A DNA stretch of 64,000 bases, taken from assembly GCA_025200525.1 (NCBI GenBank), contig CM045763.1, forward strand, positions 65,855,018-65,919,017, in the 5' to 3' direction. The notes under the pieces are model-generated. The model made no database searches. It saw only the letters and a program-made list of their open reading frames with translations, and was not told the origin of the DNA. Below are positions 23,181 through 35,682 of this stretch, piece after piece; the stretch's first letter is position 1; each line of letters begins with the position of its first letter. A program made the translations under genes and the position numbers. The DNA is from Camellia lanceoleosa. Taxonomy: Eukaryota > Streptophyta > Magnoliopsida > Ericales > Theaceae.

Positions 23181-23263
23181 GCCAATTCTGCTTTTATTGC
23201 CCCTAACTCACTAAAACAACTTTTACAGAAGAAAGGAGTTATATTGAAAAGGAAACTACTTGT

Positions 23264-23269
23264 TTTATT
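23264..23269 (-). terminator. AATAAA on the gag-pol strand
   Basis: A canonical plant-type polyadenylation signal on the minus strand lies 36 bp beyond the pol stop codon, between pol and the hairpin array. Confidence 0.4.
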
Positions 23270-23304
23270 GAAAGAAGAAAAATTACAAGCACTTTAATGA
23301 AAAG

Positions 23305-26300
23305 CTAAAAATAAAATAGTTTGAGATTGACAGTGTTCCATGGTCTGGGAATGTCTCCATCCTCCAAGTGACATGCCCTTTTTTCTGCTAAGCCAACCAC
23401 TTTGTATGGTCCTTTCCAATTAGGCCCTAACTTGCCATCTCCGGGTACCAGAGTGTTTTCCATTACTTTGTGCAGTACCCAATCTCCAATCTTGAATTGC
23501 CTCGGGTGTACCGTTTTGTTATATTTTCTAGATAACTCTTGCTGGTATGAGGCGATGTGAACCACTGCTTTTTCCATTCTCTTTTCTGCTAAGTCAAGTT
23601 CCAAGGCTATGGCTACTCTATTTATGTCTGGGTCAAAATTTTCACTTCTAATAGTGGGGAGGCCAACTTCCAGTAGGATTACTACTTCCATACCATAGGC
23701 CAAGGAAAAAGGTGTTTCTTCAGTTGACCGCCGAGGTGTGGTACGATAAGCCCATAAAACATGCGGAAGCTCATCAGCCCACTTGTCTTTTGGTTTCTCC
23801 AGCCTTTTCTTCAATCCATCTAAGACGACTTTATTTGATACTTCCGCCTGGCCATTTGCTTGGGGGTATGCTGGTGTAGAATTGTAAAATTCTATCTAGT
23901 ACTCCTCACAAAAGCCTTTAAAAATTTTGCCATCGAACTGAGTGCCGTTGTCAGATATTAGAGACTTGGGTATACCAAACCGAGTGATGATATTCTGCCA
24001 GATGAACTTTTTCACATCTTTCTCCTTTATCGAGGCGAGTGCTTTTGCTTCCACCCACTTTGTGAAGTAGTCTGTTACTGCAAGGAAGAACTTTCTGTTG
24101 TCGGGTGCCGTTGGAAGTGGTCCTACTATGTCCAAGCCCCACATTATGAAGGGCCATGGGCTAGTTAATGGTAGAAGCTCACTGGCTGGCTGATGTATTT
24201 GGTGCGCGAACTTTTGGCATTTCTCGCACCTTTTAACATACTTTTCTGAATCAGCTTGCATGTATGGCCACCAATATCCTTGTGAAATTGCTCTGTAGGC
24301 CAATGATCTTCCCCCTTGGTGGCTTCCGCATACGTCTTCGTGTATCTCGAACAAGAATGCTTCAACCTTGCTGGGGTGAACACATTTCAGGTAAGGTCCT
24401 GTGAAGGATTTTTTGTACAAGGCCATTGATGGGGAGAGCCAAAATCGCTGTGACTTTGCTCTTATTTTTTTGGCCTCTTTCTTCTCTTCGGGTAAGACGC
24501 CGTCTTTTAAGAACACTATAATGGGATCCATCCATAAAGGGCCTAGTTCGGCGCAACATACCTCAGCTACTTTGGGTTCTTCAATGCTTGGTCTTGGTAG
24601 GAAGTCGATCAGTAATGGATGCGAGATGGATGTATCTACCATCGAAGCAAAGCCTGCTAGTTCCTTTACTCTACTGTTTTCTTTTCGGCCGATCTGCTTT
24701 ATCCGCACTACGTCGAATTTCATGATTTCCTTTCTTACTAACTCTTGGCATTTAGCCATCTTCTCATCTTTCACCTCGTAGTCGCCTGAAATCTGGTTTA
24801 CTACTAGCTGGGAGTCACTATAAACCATTAGTTCGGTGGCCGTCATGAAGAGGGCTGATTTTAGGCCTGCTAAAAGCGCTTCATACTTTGCTTCATTGTT
24901 TGATGCTGAGAAGCCAAGGTTGACTGCTTGTTTCACTATTAGGCCATCTGGTGAGATGAGGACTATGCCAAGTCTTGCACCGTGCTTGTTGGATGCTCCA
25001 TCCACAAAAAGCTTCCACATCTCTCCAACGAATAGCTTCCAACAAGTGGAGGGGTCGGATGATGTCTTGGGGTTATGCGTGTTGCTTATGTTTTCTTTCA
25101 AGTCCATGTTTGTTGTTGGGGTTTGCTTACATATTTCTGACTGCCCCAAGTTTTTACTTGTTAATGAGTCCTTACTAGGAATGGCATGGTTTATTCCTTC
25201 ATTCTGATCCTCAAGCCTGTGTGGTTTGCAATGTGGCTGGATATCTTGTATTAGGGGTTGCGCATTTCCTGCGGCACTTTTCGTCCCCATTTCAGTTGTA
25301 CCAGTCAAGTCAACTTGGCAGATGTGATTACTTCCTGGTGTGCACTCTGCCACAAAATCTGCCAAAGCTTGGGCTTTTATTGCGGTTTTGGGTTGAAACT
25401 TGATATCAAACTGTCCCAATTCCACCGCCCACTTCAAGATTCGCCTAGAAAAGTCCGCCCTCTCGAACAAAGCTTTTAAGGGAAAAGCTTTTAGGACGAT
25501 TATGGTGTGGGCATGGAAGTAATGCGACAACTTCCTTGAGGCCATCATCAAGGCTAAGGTCAGTTTTTCCAATGGTAGGTACCTGGTTTCTGCGCCCAGC
25601 AGGGTTTTGCTAACATAAAAGATGGGCAGGTGTTGGATTTCTTCCGATCTGACCAACACTGCGCTGACTGCGTGTTGTGAAATTGCTAGGTACAAGAAGA
25701 GCTCTTCTCCAGGCACTAGGGTTGCTAGCAACGGTGGAGAAGACATGTACTCTTTCAAGCTTTTTAGGGTGCGGTCGCATTCTTCATCCCACTCAAACTT
25801 GGCCTTTAATACTTGGAAGAATGGTTGACATTTATCTGATGACCAACTTATGAACCGGTTGAGTACGGCAGCTAGGCCAGTGAGATGCTGCACCTCTTTT
25901 ACTGTGTTGGGCCTTTCTAGATCCTAGATTGCTTTGATCTGGGAGGGGTCTGCTTCTACACCTCGGTTGGTCACCAGGAAACCTAGGAATTTGCTTGATC
26001 TTACGCCGAACGCACACTTGGATGCATTTAGGCTCAACTTGTTCTTCTTTAGAATCTAGAACATTTCACCTAGGTCCCTGAGATGGTCCTTTTCATCCTT
26101 ACTTTTGACCACCATGTCATCTATGTAAGCCTCCATTGTTCTGCCTAACAATGGTTCAAACATCTTGGTGACCATCTGTTGGAATGTTGCCCCTGCGTTT
26201 TTTAGGCCAAAGGGCATGACCTTGTAACAATACAATCCTCTAGGTGTTGTAAAGGATGTGACCTCCTGATCTGGTTCATACATAGCGATCTGATGGTAAC

Positions 26301-27393
26301 TTCTGTACGCATCAAGGAAGCTAAGTTGATTGTGTCTTACCGTCAGGTCTACCAATTGGTCTATCCATGGTAGGGGAAAACTGTCCTTTGGGTATGCCTT
26401 GTTGGCTGTTTTGTAGTCCACGCAGACACGCTATTTTCTGTTTTTCTTTGGCACTACTACGATATTGGAGATCCACCTGGGATAGTGTACTTCTTTGATA
26501 GCTCCTGCCTCTAGCAAGTTTCCCACTTCTTCCGCCACTATCTCGGCATAGTGGAGAGTTGATCTGCGAGTGCGCTGTATAATTGGTCTTGCAGTTGGGT
26601 GGACGTTCAGTTGGTGACAGATGAAGTTTGGGTCAATTCCAGGCATGTCATACGGCATCTAGGCAAACACTTCGATATTAGAGGTTAAGAATTCCATGAC
26701 CTCTATTCTCTCAGTGCTCGACAAAGACGAGCTGAGGAAAAAGAACTTTTCTGGGTCTTTTTCATCTATCCTTACCTGTACCAAGTCTTCGCCTTCGCTC
26801 AAACCGCTTGCCAACATTCGCAAATAGTTCATTGCTCTCAGGCTCCTCCACCATCTGTACATACCCTTTTGCAGCGCGGCTGCCATTTACTGTGACGAAG
26901 CACTGTTTAGACATAATTTGGTCTCCAAAGACCTCTTCAATTACTCCAGCTTCGTTGGGGAGCCGCAATACTTAATGGTAGGTTGATGTTATCGATCGCA
27001 TGGCGTGCAACCATGTCCTCCCAAGATTATGTTGTAAGTGGAAGGAACTTTCAATATCCAGAATTCCACCTATTTCATCATGGTTCCTGCCTTGACCAGG
27101 AGGATTATCTTGCCCACTGGCCATTCTGGCATTGAGTTGAATCCAATTAGGGGAGATGTTGCAGGTGCCAAGTCTTTGTCCTCCAGTTTTAGTTGTTTGA
27201 AGGTTTCGTAATACATTATCTCACATGAGCTTCCTTGGTCAATCAAAATCTGCTTGATGTCGAAATTCTTGACGCTTAGAGTGACAACCAGTGCATCATT
27301 GTGAAGGCAATATATCCTCGCTAAATCTTTGTCCGAAAAAGATATGACATTTTGTGGCCTCTGTTCTCCCCTTTTTGATGGTAGGTTGTCCAC
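23305..27393 (-). pseudogene. Tat element 1 pol: PR, RT, RNase H, second RNase H, integrase
   Basis: From 26886 to 23305 all segments share one minus-strand frame, cut by stops at about 26659 (after VFA), 26431, 26056, 25923 and 23896. Order: protease with LIDQGSSCEI (27393-27070, separated by a frameshift); RT with MPFGLKNAGATFQ and catalytic YIDD at 26116-26127; first RNase H (PIFYVSKTL, about 25620); second RNase H with [19 protein letters not shown] and YSDSQLV (about 25010-24700); integrase with an H-H-C-C zinc region, GLDIVG, SDNGTQF and the NGQAE glutamate; C-terminal domain GDWVLHKV .. LGPNWKGPYKV (23400-23500). No chromodomain is visible. The product would make and integrate element cDNA, but the copy is dead. 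Confidence 0.9.
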
Positions 27394-27490
27394 TTAATAC
27401 CTCTCTTAAGTGCTCAGCCTTTTTGATAATTCCCCTGAGCTCACATATCCGCTCAGGTTCGAATATCCCATGTATTACGTTAATTACACC

Positions 27491-27974
27491 GGGGGTGTTT
27501 GGTAGGGCTTTTTTGAGCCAGCTTATGGCTTCTGGCTTTTAAAAAGTTATTTTGGACTGTTTGTTTAAACTTATTTCAAATACCGATTCTAATGACTTAT
27601 TTTAAGTCAAAAAAAGCCGATTCGAGAAGCTCACCACCCTTGATTATCGACATCTGCTGTGGACATATTAATTCACGGTTATACTCTTAAATTTTTTTAT
27701 TTTTTATTTTTTTAAAAATAGAAAAAAACCAAAATGGACTATAAAATATTATTATTATTTTTTATAAAAAATGTAGATAAATAGTGAATAATAAAAAATA
27801 AAAATTAATTGAAAAAGCTACTTCACAGCTTATTTAACAAACACTACTCAGCAACTTAAATCTATAATCCAACAGCTATACCAAACAGGTTAACAGCTTC
27901 TGATTAAAGTCATAATCTATAATCTGTTAAGCTATAAGCTATAATCTGTTTTAACAGCTACACCAAACAGCACC
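27491..27974. mobile_element. MITE inserted in gag-pol of Tat element 1
   Basis: The left end GGGGGTGTTTGGTAGGGCT pairs with the complement of the right end (GGTGCTGTTTGGTGTAGCT). The AT-rich interior contrasts with coding sequence on both sides, and the ends contain inverted GCTTATGGCTTCT / TTAACAGCT words. ACC flanks both sides and may be a 3-bp TSD, but 8-bp hAT-type duplication is absent. About 484 bp. Confidence 0.65.
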
Positions 27975-28043
27975 ACCTTGAGGTAGAGCATTAACCGGGA
28001 TCCTGTTTGGGTTATTGTGGTTCTGGAGAGCTGGCTGTGTCCC

Positions 28044-29188
28044 TCATTCTATGTACTGGTCCAGGTGCCCAGCTGCCACTAACTCCTTCAAATGCTGCCT
28101 CAATGGCGTGCAATTTTTAGTGCGGTGCTCCTTTTCATCATGGAAGGTGCACCGAGACCTCTCGTCGTAGTCTTTTTGTGCTTCTCCTAACTTAGCTGGC
28201 CATCGGACGAAAGGTTCATTGTGTATCTCACTGAGAATCCGGTAGATTGATTTTTTGAACACTGTGGTAATGGCAGTGCGAACTCTTAACCTCCTTTTGT
28301 CTGGGTCCTCTCTGTTGGCCCGCCTTTCTCGCCCATTCCTGCTTGGTTGTTCTACCGTGTTAACTTTTGCTATGGTTTTTTTAATTGGCATTGCTGTTGT
28401 GCCAGGTTTCGCTTTAGCACGGACGCTATCTTCCTCTACGTGAATATGTTGATGGACTCTCTCCATTAAGGCCTCCATCGTTAGGGGTGGCGTCATAGTA
28501 ATTGAGTCCCTCAATTTGTTACCAACTGGCAGGCCCCGTTTGTACTGTGCAATGGTGAGGTTTGTAGGGCAATCCCCAATCTGGTTAAAGGTTTCCCAGT
28601 AGCCACTATTTTAGGACCTCAACATCTCCTTGTCGCCCATGTCAATGGAGAATAGCTGATCGATTTCCATTGGTGTCTTGGTGTTCGTTCTGAACCTAGT
28701 CACAAACGCCTCTGCTAATTGTGCCCAGGAGGCGATGCTACCTTCTGGTAGCCTTTCGAACTAGGTTAGACCTAGGTCGCCAAGGCTGGATGGAAATAGG
28801 ATGCACATTAAAGCCTCGTGTCGCTGGTATACTGCCATAACCTAGCGGAAGTGGCTTAGGTGCATGTAGGGGTCGGACTTTCCCTCATAAGTGGTGAATT
28901 TGGGCCGGTGGAAGCCTAAGGGTAGTGGTGCGTTCTCAATTGCAGGCGAGCTTTGTAACCTTGCTAATATTTTGTCTACTGGTTCGTAAGCGAGGCGCGG
29001 CATTGGCATTCCTACCTTGACGCTACCATACGTCTGAGGGGCTAACCGCTGAAGGGCTGAAACTCTACGCGGGTCGCGAGCCCTGGTGTCTTCCTTTTAT
29101 CGGGCCCTTTCATCAAGCACAGTTCGCAAGTCAGATGATCTAGACAACTCCGTGTGCCTAGATGACGTCTGATGCGTGTGTGAGGGCC
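28044..29188 (-). pseudogene. Tat element 1 gag, main part
   Basis: The minus-strand translation shows a Retrotrans_gag region with YEGKSDPYMHLSHFRQVMA, SWAQLAEAFVTRF and ALMERVHQHIHVEED. A C-terminal zinc-binding-like motif (CTFHDEKEHRTKNC) sits near 28100. Stops interrupt it, for example at about 28762 (LGLT-stop-FERL) and 28612. The right end stops abruptly at 29188, where a solo LTR is inserted. The N-terminus continues at 37212-37506. Confidence 0.8.
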
Positions 29189-29708
29189 GATAGTGTAGAC
29201 ACCCCATTTTTGACTGTCCTCAAGACTTGGACGTCACCGCTTGAACACTCGGTGATCACCCATGTTCGTGTTCGTTTTTAGTTCCCGGAGGTCTCGGCAA
29301 TGCGCCTTGCCTCAGGATCTCTCAAATCGATTGTTTTTTGTTTTATTTTGCATCAAACACTTGTGTTTGATTTTGCATCAAACACTTGTGTTTTTGCTTC
29401 TATGGGTAGAGGGTAGCTTGTTAGCTACCCATAACACCCACCAGCCCTAGCTTGAGGCCACCGGCCGTATAGTCTTGCTACCGGCCATTGGTGAAATATA
29501 CCATTGGCCGGTTGGCATTTTGTGTGGTCGGCCGGCCATCTGTTTGGCCGATGGCCTCCTTTTCTGGCCAATACCACCTTTTTGCCTTTTTTAGGCATAA
29601 TGCATGCTAGCTGTGCCAGCTGGAATGCACGGACCCTGCGCCCCATGCATGGGTGTGGCTGTTTTGCACCTTTGACCCTTTTTGCTCCAACTTCTTGCAC
29701 CCTTTGCT

Positions 29709-29832
29709 CAAGCTTCTTGAGGAAGCTTGACCCTTTGTCTTAGCTTCCTCAAGAAGCTTGCACCCTTAGCTTAGCTTCCCTTGGAAGCTTGCCCCCCTTG
29801 ACCCTTTTACATTAGCTTCTCTAAGAAGCTTG
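29709..29832. promoter_or_regulatory. Four inverted AGCTTC-N5-GAAGCTT-type boxes upstream of the TATA
   Basis: The boxes lie at 29709-29729, 29741-29760, 29773-29791 and 29814-29832, spaced 32-41 bp. Each has the form AGCTTC, about five bases, then GAAGCTTG or a close variant. The last ends 17 bp before the TATA box. The TTC/GAA arrangement is reminiscent of gapped heat-shock elements, but any factor is inference. Confidence 0.6.
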
Positions 29833-31686
29833 GAGCCATTGCCTTGTCTATATAAGAGCCGCTTCCTCCTCCTTTGTGTGGGTTGAGCAAAAACCAGAGC
29901 AAAATACATATATATATATATATATATATATCTGATAATACACTTTCTCTCTCTATATCTCCCTCTCTCTCTTCATTGTGTGTGTGTTTAAGGGTCAAAA
30001 GGTTGATTTCTTCTTAGTTTTGCACTAAGACACACACTACTACACCATACTTCGACTTTGGGAGGCATTGAGGGTTGGTTCTTGAGGTTTTGGACTGGTT
30101 TTGATCAGAAGAAGGGGGCTGCACTTGCTGTTCTTCAAGGGTAACACTTTTACTTTATATTCCCCAATCTTGCACTAGTCTTTTACCTATCTTGCTTACT
30201 GTTTTAGACTTTGTGTATAACTGAAAAAAGTCTTATATTTGCATGCTTAAGATACTTCATTAAGGTTGTTTTGGTGTTGGGGGTCGACCTCCCACTCTTA
30301 GGCCTTGTTTGGCCCTTTTGGTGCTCTCTTTGCTAAGCTTTGGTTACTATTGTGTGTTGACCTTCTCACCGCTGAAATCCAGTGGATTTTCAATGGTGAA
30401 GAAGGAGTTTTGAAGTCTTACATAGGGGAGGGATACCCCTCTCCCTTGGTCTCTCTTTTGTTCGCATTTTTGGCCCATAAGGGTAGCATGTATGATTTGT
30501 TGTTCTTGGCTTCATTTCAGAGGTTTTTGGGTGTTATTGGGTCATGTTATGCCTCTGTTTTTGGTCGGATTAGTGACCCCTTTCATGCTTAATATACTCG
30601 TTTTGTATTCCCCCATTTTGCCTAAAAATGCATCTTGCCATTAGACCATCATGCTTGCATATTTTTGCCTAGCTTTGTGAAGTTCTTAGCCATGTCTTAC
30701 CATGCTTAAGGTCTGTTGGGTGCTGTTTTGACCATATTTGCCATATTTGGTATAGCCTATTTGCATTTGGGCTTGTGAGCCTTGAGGGTGTGAGTCATGA
30801 GCATGCTTGAGTTGGGTGGTTTCAGTGATTTGGAGTCGTTTCCCATGCTATTTCAGTCCATAATCCATGCTCGTATGATCACATTTATCATCCCTTTTCG
30901 TGTCTCGAAGAATTATTTTGTTGTGTCTTGAAATGAGCATTGTGCATGCTTAAGTGTTTAAGTCTTTGGGGCTGCCATATCAGTGGGTTTTGGGGGCTCA
31001 TTTTGCATGCTGAAACTCTGTTTTTGGTTGCTTAGTCCATGCCAAGAGTGGTTGGGGTAGTCGTAGTACAATGCTCATCTTTATGCCTTAGTCTTACCCC
31101 CATTGGTATGCATGTTTGCATGAGCATCCGTTCACCATTTGCATCATCATTGGCCACTGTTTTAGGGTGGGCTGAGGTCTGCCCCTTTGAGGTTTAAGTC
31201 TGCCATTGCATGATCATGTTGCATTATTTTGGTTTCATGTTTGCATTGTACCATGTTTGTATATTTGCACATTATTTAACTAGTTGCATTTCATGTCATA
31301 GCTTGCATGTTAGGTTGCATTGCATGGCATCTTGTATGTTTGGCACATTGCATTTGGCATGTCTTGCATCGTAGCCTTATATTGCATTCTTGAGCCATGT
31401 TTGTATACATGCATTGCATTGCTTGGTTTGGGGTGTCAAACCCAGCATGAGGGATGAGGTGTGTTCGTACTCCAAGTGACGTAACACGTCTCAACCCTTG
31501 GTCGCCGACGCTCTTGACCTCAATATGATAGGGTGTTGGCATTCATCTCTCTCGTTGCATGCATTTACATTAAAGTTGCAAACTCGGTGCCTTAGGCCAT
31601 CATGCATCGAAATGCGTGATTGGTGGCCCGAGTATCGAGGGCCACACTCCCATGAGTCCATAGCATGATTGGGAGAGTGGCCATGC

Positions 31687-34600
31687 TGTAGACACCCCAT
31701 TTTTGACCGACCTTAAGACTCAGATGTCACTGATTGAGCGCTTGGTGATATTGCATATCGTGCTCGTTCAGAGGTTCCAGAGTCTCGGCTGCGAGCCTTG
31801 CTTCCGGACTTCCGGACTCTTTTGTGCCTTGCCTCGGTTTGCGAACTAGGCTCTGTTTTCTCCGTTTTCTCCGTTTTCTCTTCCCAAAGGGAGGGAGAGG
31901 TCTCGTAGACCATCTCTCATTTGCCGTAGGCTACGTTTTGTGGTCGTAGGCCATTTTCCTCGTTTGGAGCCCGGTTCCCGATTTTTCGGAGCTGTTGGCC
32001 GTGTGCCTCGGTTCGGGACCGCTTAACCACCTCCGTTTGCTCCAGTTTTTGGTATATACCTTATTTCCTCCCTTTTGAGGGACACTGTGGTCCGAGAGAC
32101 CGACTTCGTGGTCGGACATCACTTCCGGTGCCTAACAGCCCACTTCGGGGCCAATCATGGTTTTGGCTCCCGAACCTTCATTCTGCATTTTTGGGCTCCA
32201 ACCCGAACTTGAGATAGTCATATTTTGAGGTCCTTTTCATGTTTGATTAAGGACTTTTTTCTGTTTGAGATCTTCTCCTATCACTCGCTTCTTTAACGCT
32301 CTTTTAGGCCTATTTTTGCACGGTATTTTAGGCTTACTTGTGAGCTGTTTCGGACTTGGTCATGAACTACAAAGTGTCTTGTTTTGAGCCTCTCTTCAAC
32401 TTTGTTGAAGGGCTCTCGGCCATTTGGGTCCAGAAGCTACCACTTGTCTTTATATCCCACTTTTTGGCCATTTTGAGGGGAAATTTGAATTTCATTTCCC
32501 CCCCATTTTTCCCCCTCTTTTTCACCCTCTTGTGTCTATATAACAGACCCCCCAGCTGTGTTTTAGGGGTTAGAAAATTTTGATTTGGAGCTCTCACATT
32601 AAATCTCTCTGTCTCTCTACTCTAAGCCTTAAAAAAACCCTTTGATTCTTACACCATTTCCTCACCATCACCTAGCACCACACCACCACTCCATTCCAGC
32701 AGCTTGGAGGGTCTTCTCAGAGCTTAGGAGGCAGCATTTCTTGGTCCAAAAGGCTGTCAAAGATTAGTCTTCAAGGGTAAGTCCTCTTCTCCCCTTTTTG
32801 ACCCTCTTCTTGGTTCATATCTTAGCTCTTTGTGCTTGCATGTTGGGGCTCCGACCCTAACTGAAAATATCATTTTTTTGAGCCCTATTTCATGTTTGTT
32901 TAAGGGCCTCTCACTGTTTGAGGCTCCCCTTTTTGCATTTGCTTCATTACCTCCTTTGTATGCCATTTTCTTGCATATTATTTTTGGCATATATGTAAAC
33001 TGTTTTGAGCTCTGGTCCGAACTATAAAGAAGCTTATTTTGAGCCCTTCTTCAACATTGTTGAAGGGCTCATCACTGTTTGTAGCTTCCATTTGCCATTT
33101 TCCTTTATATCCCTCTTTTGGCCTCATTTTTGCACGATTTGTTAGCCCCTTGTGTTTGTGTTTCTGGAATTTGGACCGAACTGTAAATGGCCTTATTTTG
33201 ACCCCCTCTTCATGTTTTATTAAGGGTCTTTTGCTGTTTGATGTTTCCTTTTTCCTCCTTGTGTTTAGACCTCTTTTTAGGCCTTATTTTGTATAGTATT
33301 TTGAGCATGATTGTGTACTGTTTTTGGCTCGGCCACCAACTGTAGAAGGTCATATTTTGGGCCCCTCTTCAACATTGTAGAAGGGCCCTTCTCTGTTTAG
33401 GGTCAGCAGCTGTCACTTGTTTCATTATCTTGCTTTCGGGGCCATTTTTACATGCTAGTTTAGCCCCATTTGCGTTTGCTGTTTGGCCTTGCTTAGAACT
33501 GTAAATATGCTTATTTTTGGGCTTTCTTGATTCTGTATTCACACTCCATGATCAAATAATGCATGCATTGCATAGTCATAGGTCATTCGGTATGCCTAAT
33601 TTCATGTTTCGGGACCTATTCCATGCATCGGGTGCCATTTTGCCATCTTTCGGGGCTGTTTTGCATCACTTATTGCCTCTGAAATTTGCATGTTAGTATG
33701 CCATAATTCATGCTTTGCCATGTCATGTTAGAGTGGCATTCGTGCCTTAGGGACGGTTCTCGGTTTGCGTACACGCGTGCATGCATCTTGAGGTGTCTTA
33801 TTTTCATCTAATGGCCTCTTATGTGAGTGTGGCTGAGGTCCACTTGTGTTAGTGTAAGTCCATTATGCATTGTGTATGCCATTTCATTTCATAGCATTGT
33901 GTATGCTAGGCTATATGTTAGTGCATTGTATATGCCATGTTACCTCGTGCATTGGGTATGCCATTTCATAGCATTGCGCATTTTAGGTTGTATCTTAGTT
34001 GCATTTCATGCATATCATGCATATTGCATTGAGTTCGGGATAGGAGTTAGCTCGGGCACGGGAAACGAGGTGCGTTTCGTACTCCGAGTAACGGAACGTA
34101 TCTCAATTCCCCGGTCACCGACACTCCCGGATTATCCATGATGGAGTTAGGTTTAATTGAGTTTTCACGTGCATTCATCCTATATTGAGTAGTGCAATTC
34201 GATTCCTCGGCTATCATGCATCGAGATGCGTGATTGGTGGCACGAGGATCGAGGTATACGTACATATGTGAAAATACATTGCCATGCCCCTTTCTTGCTC
34301 TCTGTTGCCGCAAATCAAGAATCAACAGCCTTCTGGGGCTTGGCGCGCTTTCCAAAAAAACATTGCAAAACAGAGGCTAATCGGGGCATCGTCATGGATT
34401 TCCGCGCAAAGGTAACCCGGACATGCATCATTCATCATCTGGAGAAGAGTCAAGACAGTCCCTGGCTTGCATGCCAGTTTATTATTTTTCTTAGTTAATT
34501 TGTAAATTAATTAGGAATTTGTACATATTTTGGACTGTATTATTTATTTGGACTGTATATTAGATCAGTATATTATTCTTTCGACCCTCATGAGGGCAAT

Positions 34601-35682
34601 GTTGTAATAAGTGTGTGTGTGTGTGTGTGTGATGTATGTCTTCCAACCCCACGTCTTTCTTCCCTTTTATTTACCTGCTTATGATGGTTAGATTGGGGCA
34701 TGTTTCAATTAGCATACAGTATGATAGCATGTTTGCATTCATTCATCTGTTTTGCATGCATCGGGCTCAGCGCATCATACTAACTGCATTTGTATTTCAA
34801 TTCCAAATTGAATACTTGATAGCTGTTGCATCTCATATGCCATGTTTAGAATAGCCGAGCCTACTATAGTTGCATTTTTGCATGTGTTGCATTAGGCATT
34901 TCTGTATAGTTAGGATCATACATAGATTTCTAATCGGTTTCTGTTTTGGCTTGGAGTACTCGGTGAGTTTTATGCTTTAGCATCCTTGCATGCGTGTGAG
35001 TGACTGCCATGATAACATGCTTACCATGAGGCTAACTGCTTATGTGATATACCTGCTTGGATGCCTGTGGGTGAAGGTTGGGTTATTTGGATTGGAACAA
35101 TTCATCAAATGTTTGTTTTAAGCCCACTAGATAGTGGCAAAATCATGTTTTCTAAGCCCACCCGAGGGTGGCAAATCCACGTCTTAGCCTACCTGCGGGT
35201 AGCACCATCAAACCATTTTCAAACAAACAAACATGAAGTGTTTTGTTCCAATTTAGGCGATCCAGTCTATACTTGTATGTCATGCATCACATAGTAATCT
35301 AGGCTAATAACCGGAATAAGAACACACAATGTTTTCAAAACAAGATATCATGGTTAGTAGAGGTCGGTCTTTGACCGGGCGAGCGGGGGTGCTCACGAAG
35401 TGACCTTCCCCAATCGTACCCAAGTTCCCGAGCTGAGGCAACTTTGGTGATGACGGACACGTGGCCTTAGGCAAACGAGTCAGGGTTTCCTAAATTTTCC
35501 AAAAATAAAATATTTAGGTGGCGACTCAGATTCGCAAAAGCAGTCCATGTTTGGCACTTCTTTCAAAAAAATTTGTTTTCTCAAAACGATTTGCCGGATT
35601 TGGACTCTTTGGTTCAAGATTAAGAACCGTGACACAAATCGAGTCCGAGCTATAGCGAGGTCCCCCCGCGGGCTTGTCTACA
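31687..35682 (+). mobile_element. Solo LTR Y (3996 bp) nested in LTR X
   Basis: It starts TGTAGACACCCC and ends TTGTCTACA, flanked by a perfect 5-bp TSD CATGC (31682-31686 and 35683-35687). It aligns with X at the start, around 34030-34255 against 31430-31640 (GCATCGA.ATGCGTGATTGG), and over its last 1.1 kb (34560-35682 against 36115-37206). A TATA box (TATATAAC) lies at 32537-32544. No internal domain or PBS. Confidence 0.9.
32160..33530. repeat. Roughly 160-bp repeat modules in LTR Y
   Basis: Modules with TTATTTTGAGCCC, then CTTCAACATTGTTGAAGG or CATGTTTGTTTAAGGG, then TGTTTGAGGCTCC recur near 32226, 32386, 32881, 33047, 33206 and 33366. The spacing is 159-166 bp, or about three times that across the TATA region. 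Several carry the inverted repeat CTTCAAC-N3-GTTGAAG. Confidence 0.65.

Noticed and set aside
24401..25403. Plus-strand open frames of 120 codons opposite pol of Tat element 1
   Set aside because: They are shadows of the conserved RNase H/integrase frame on the minus strand.
29504..29743. Small plus-strand open frame in LTR X U3
   Set aside because: It spans GGCCGG-rich and AAGCTT-box repeats upstream of the TATA box, so it is not expected to be translated.
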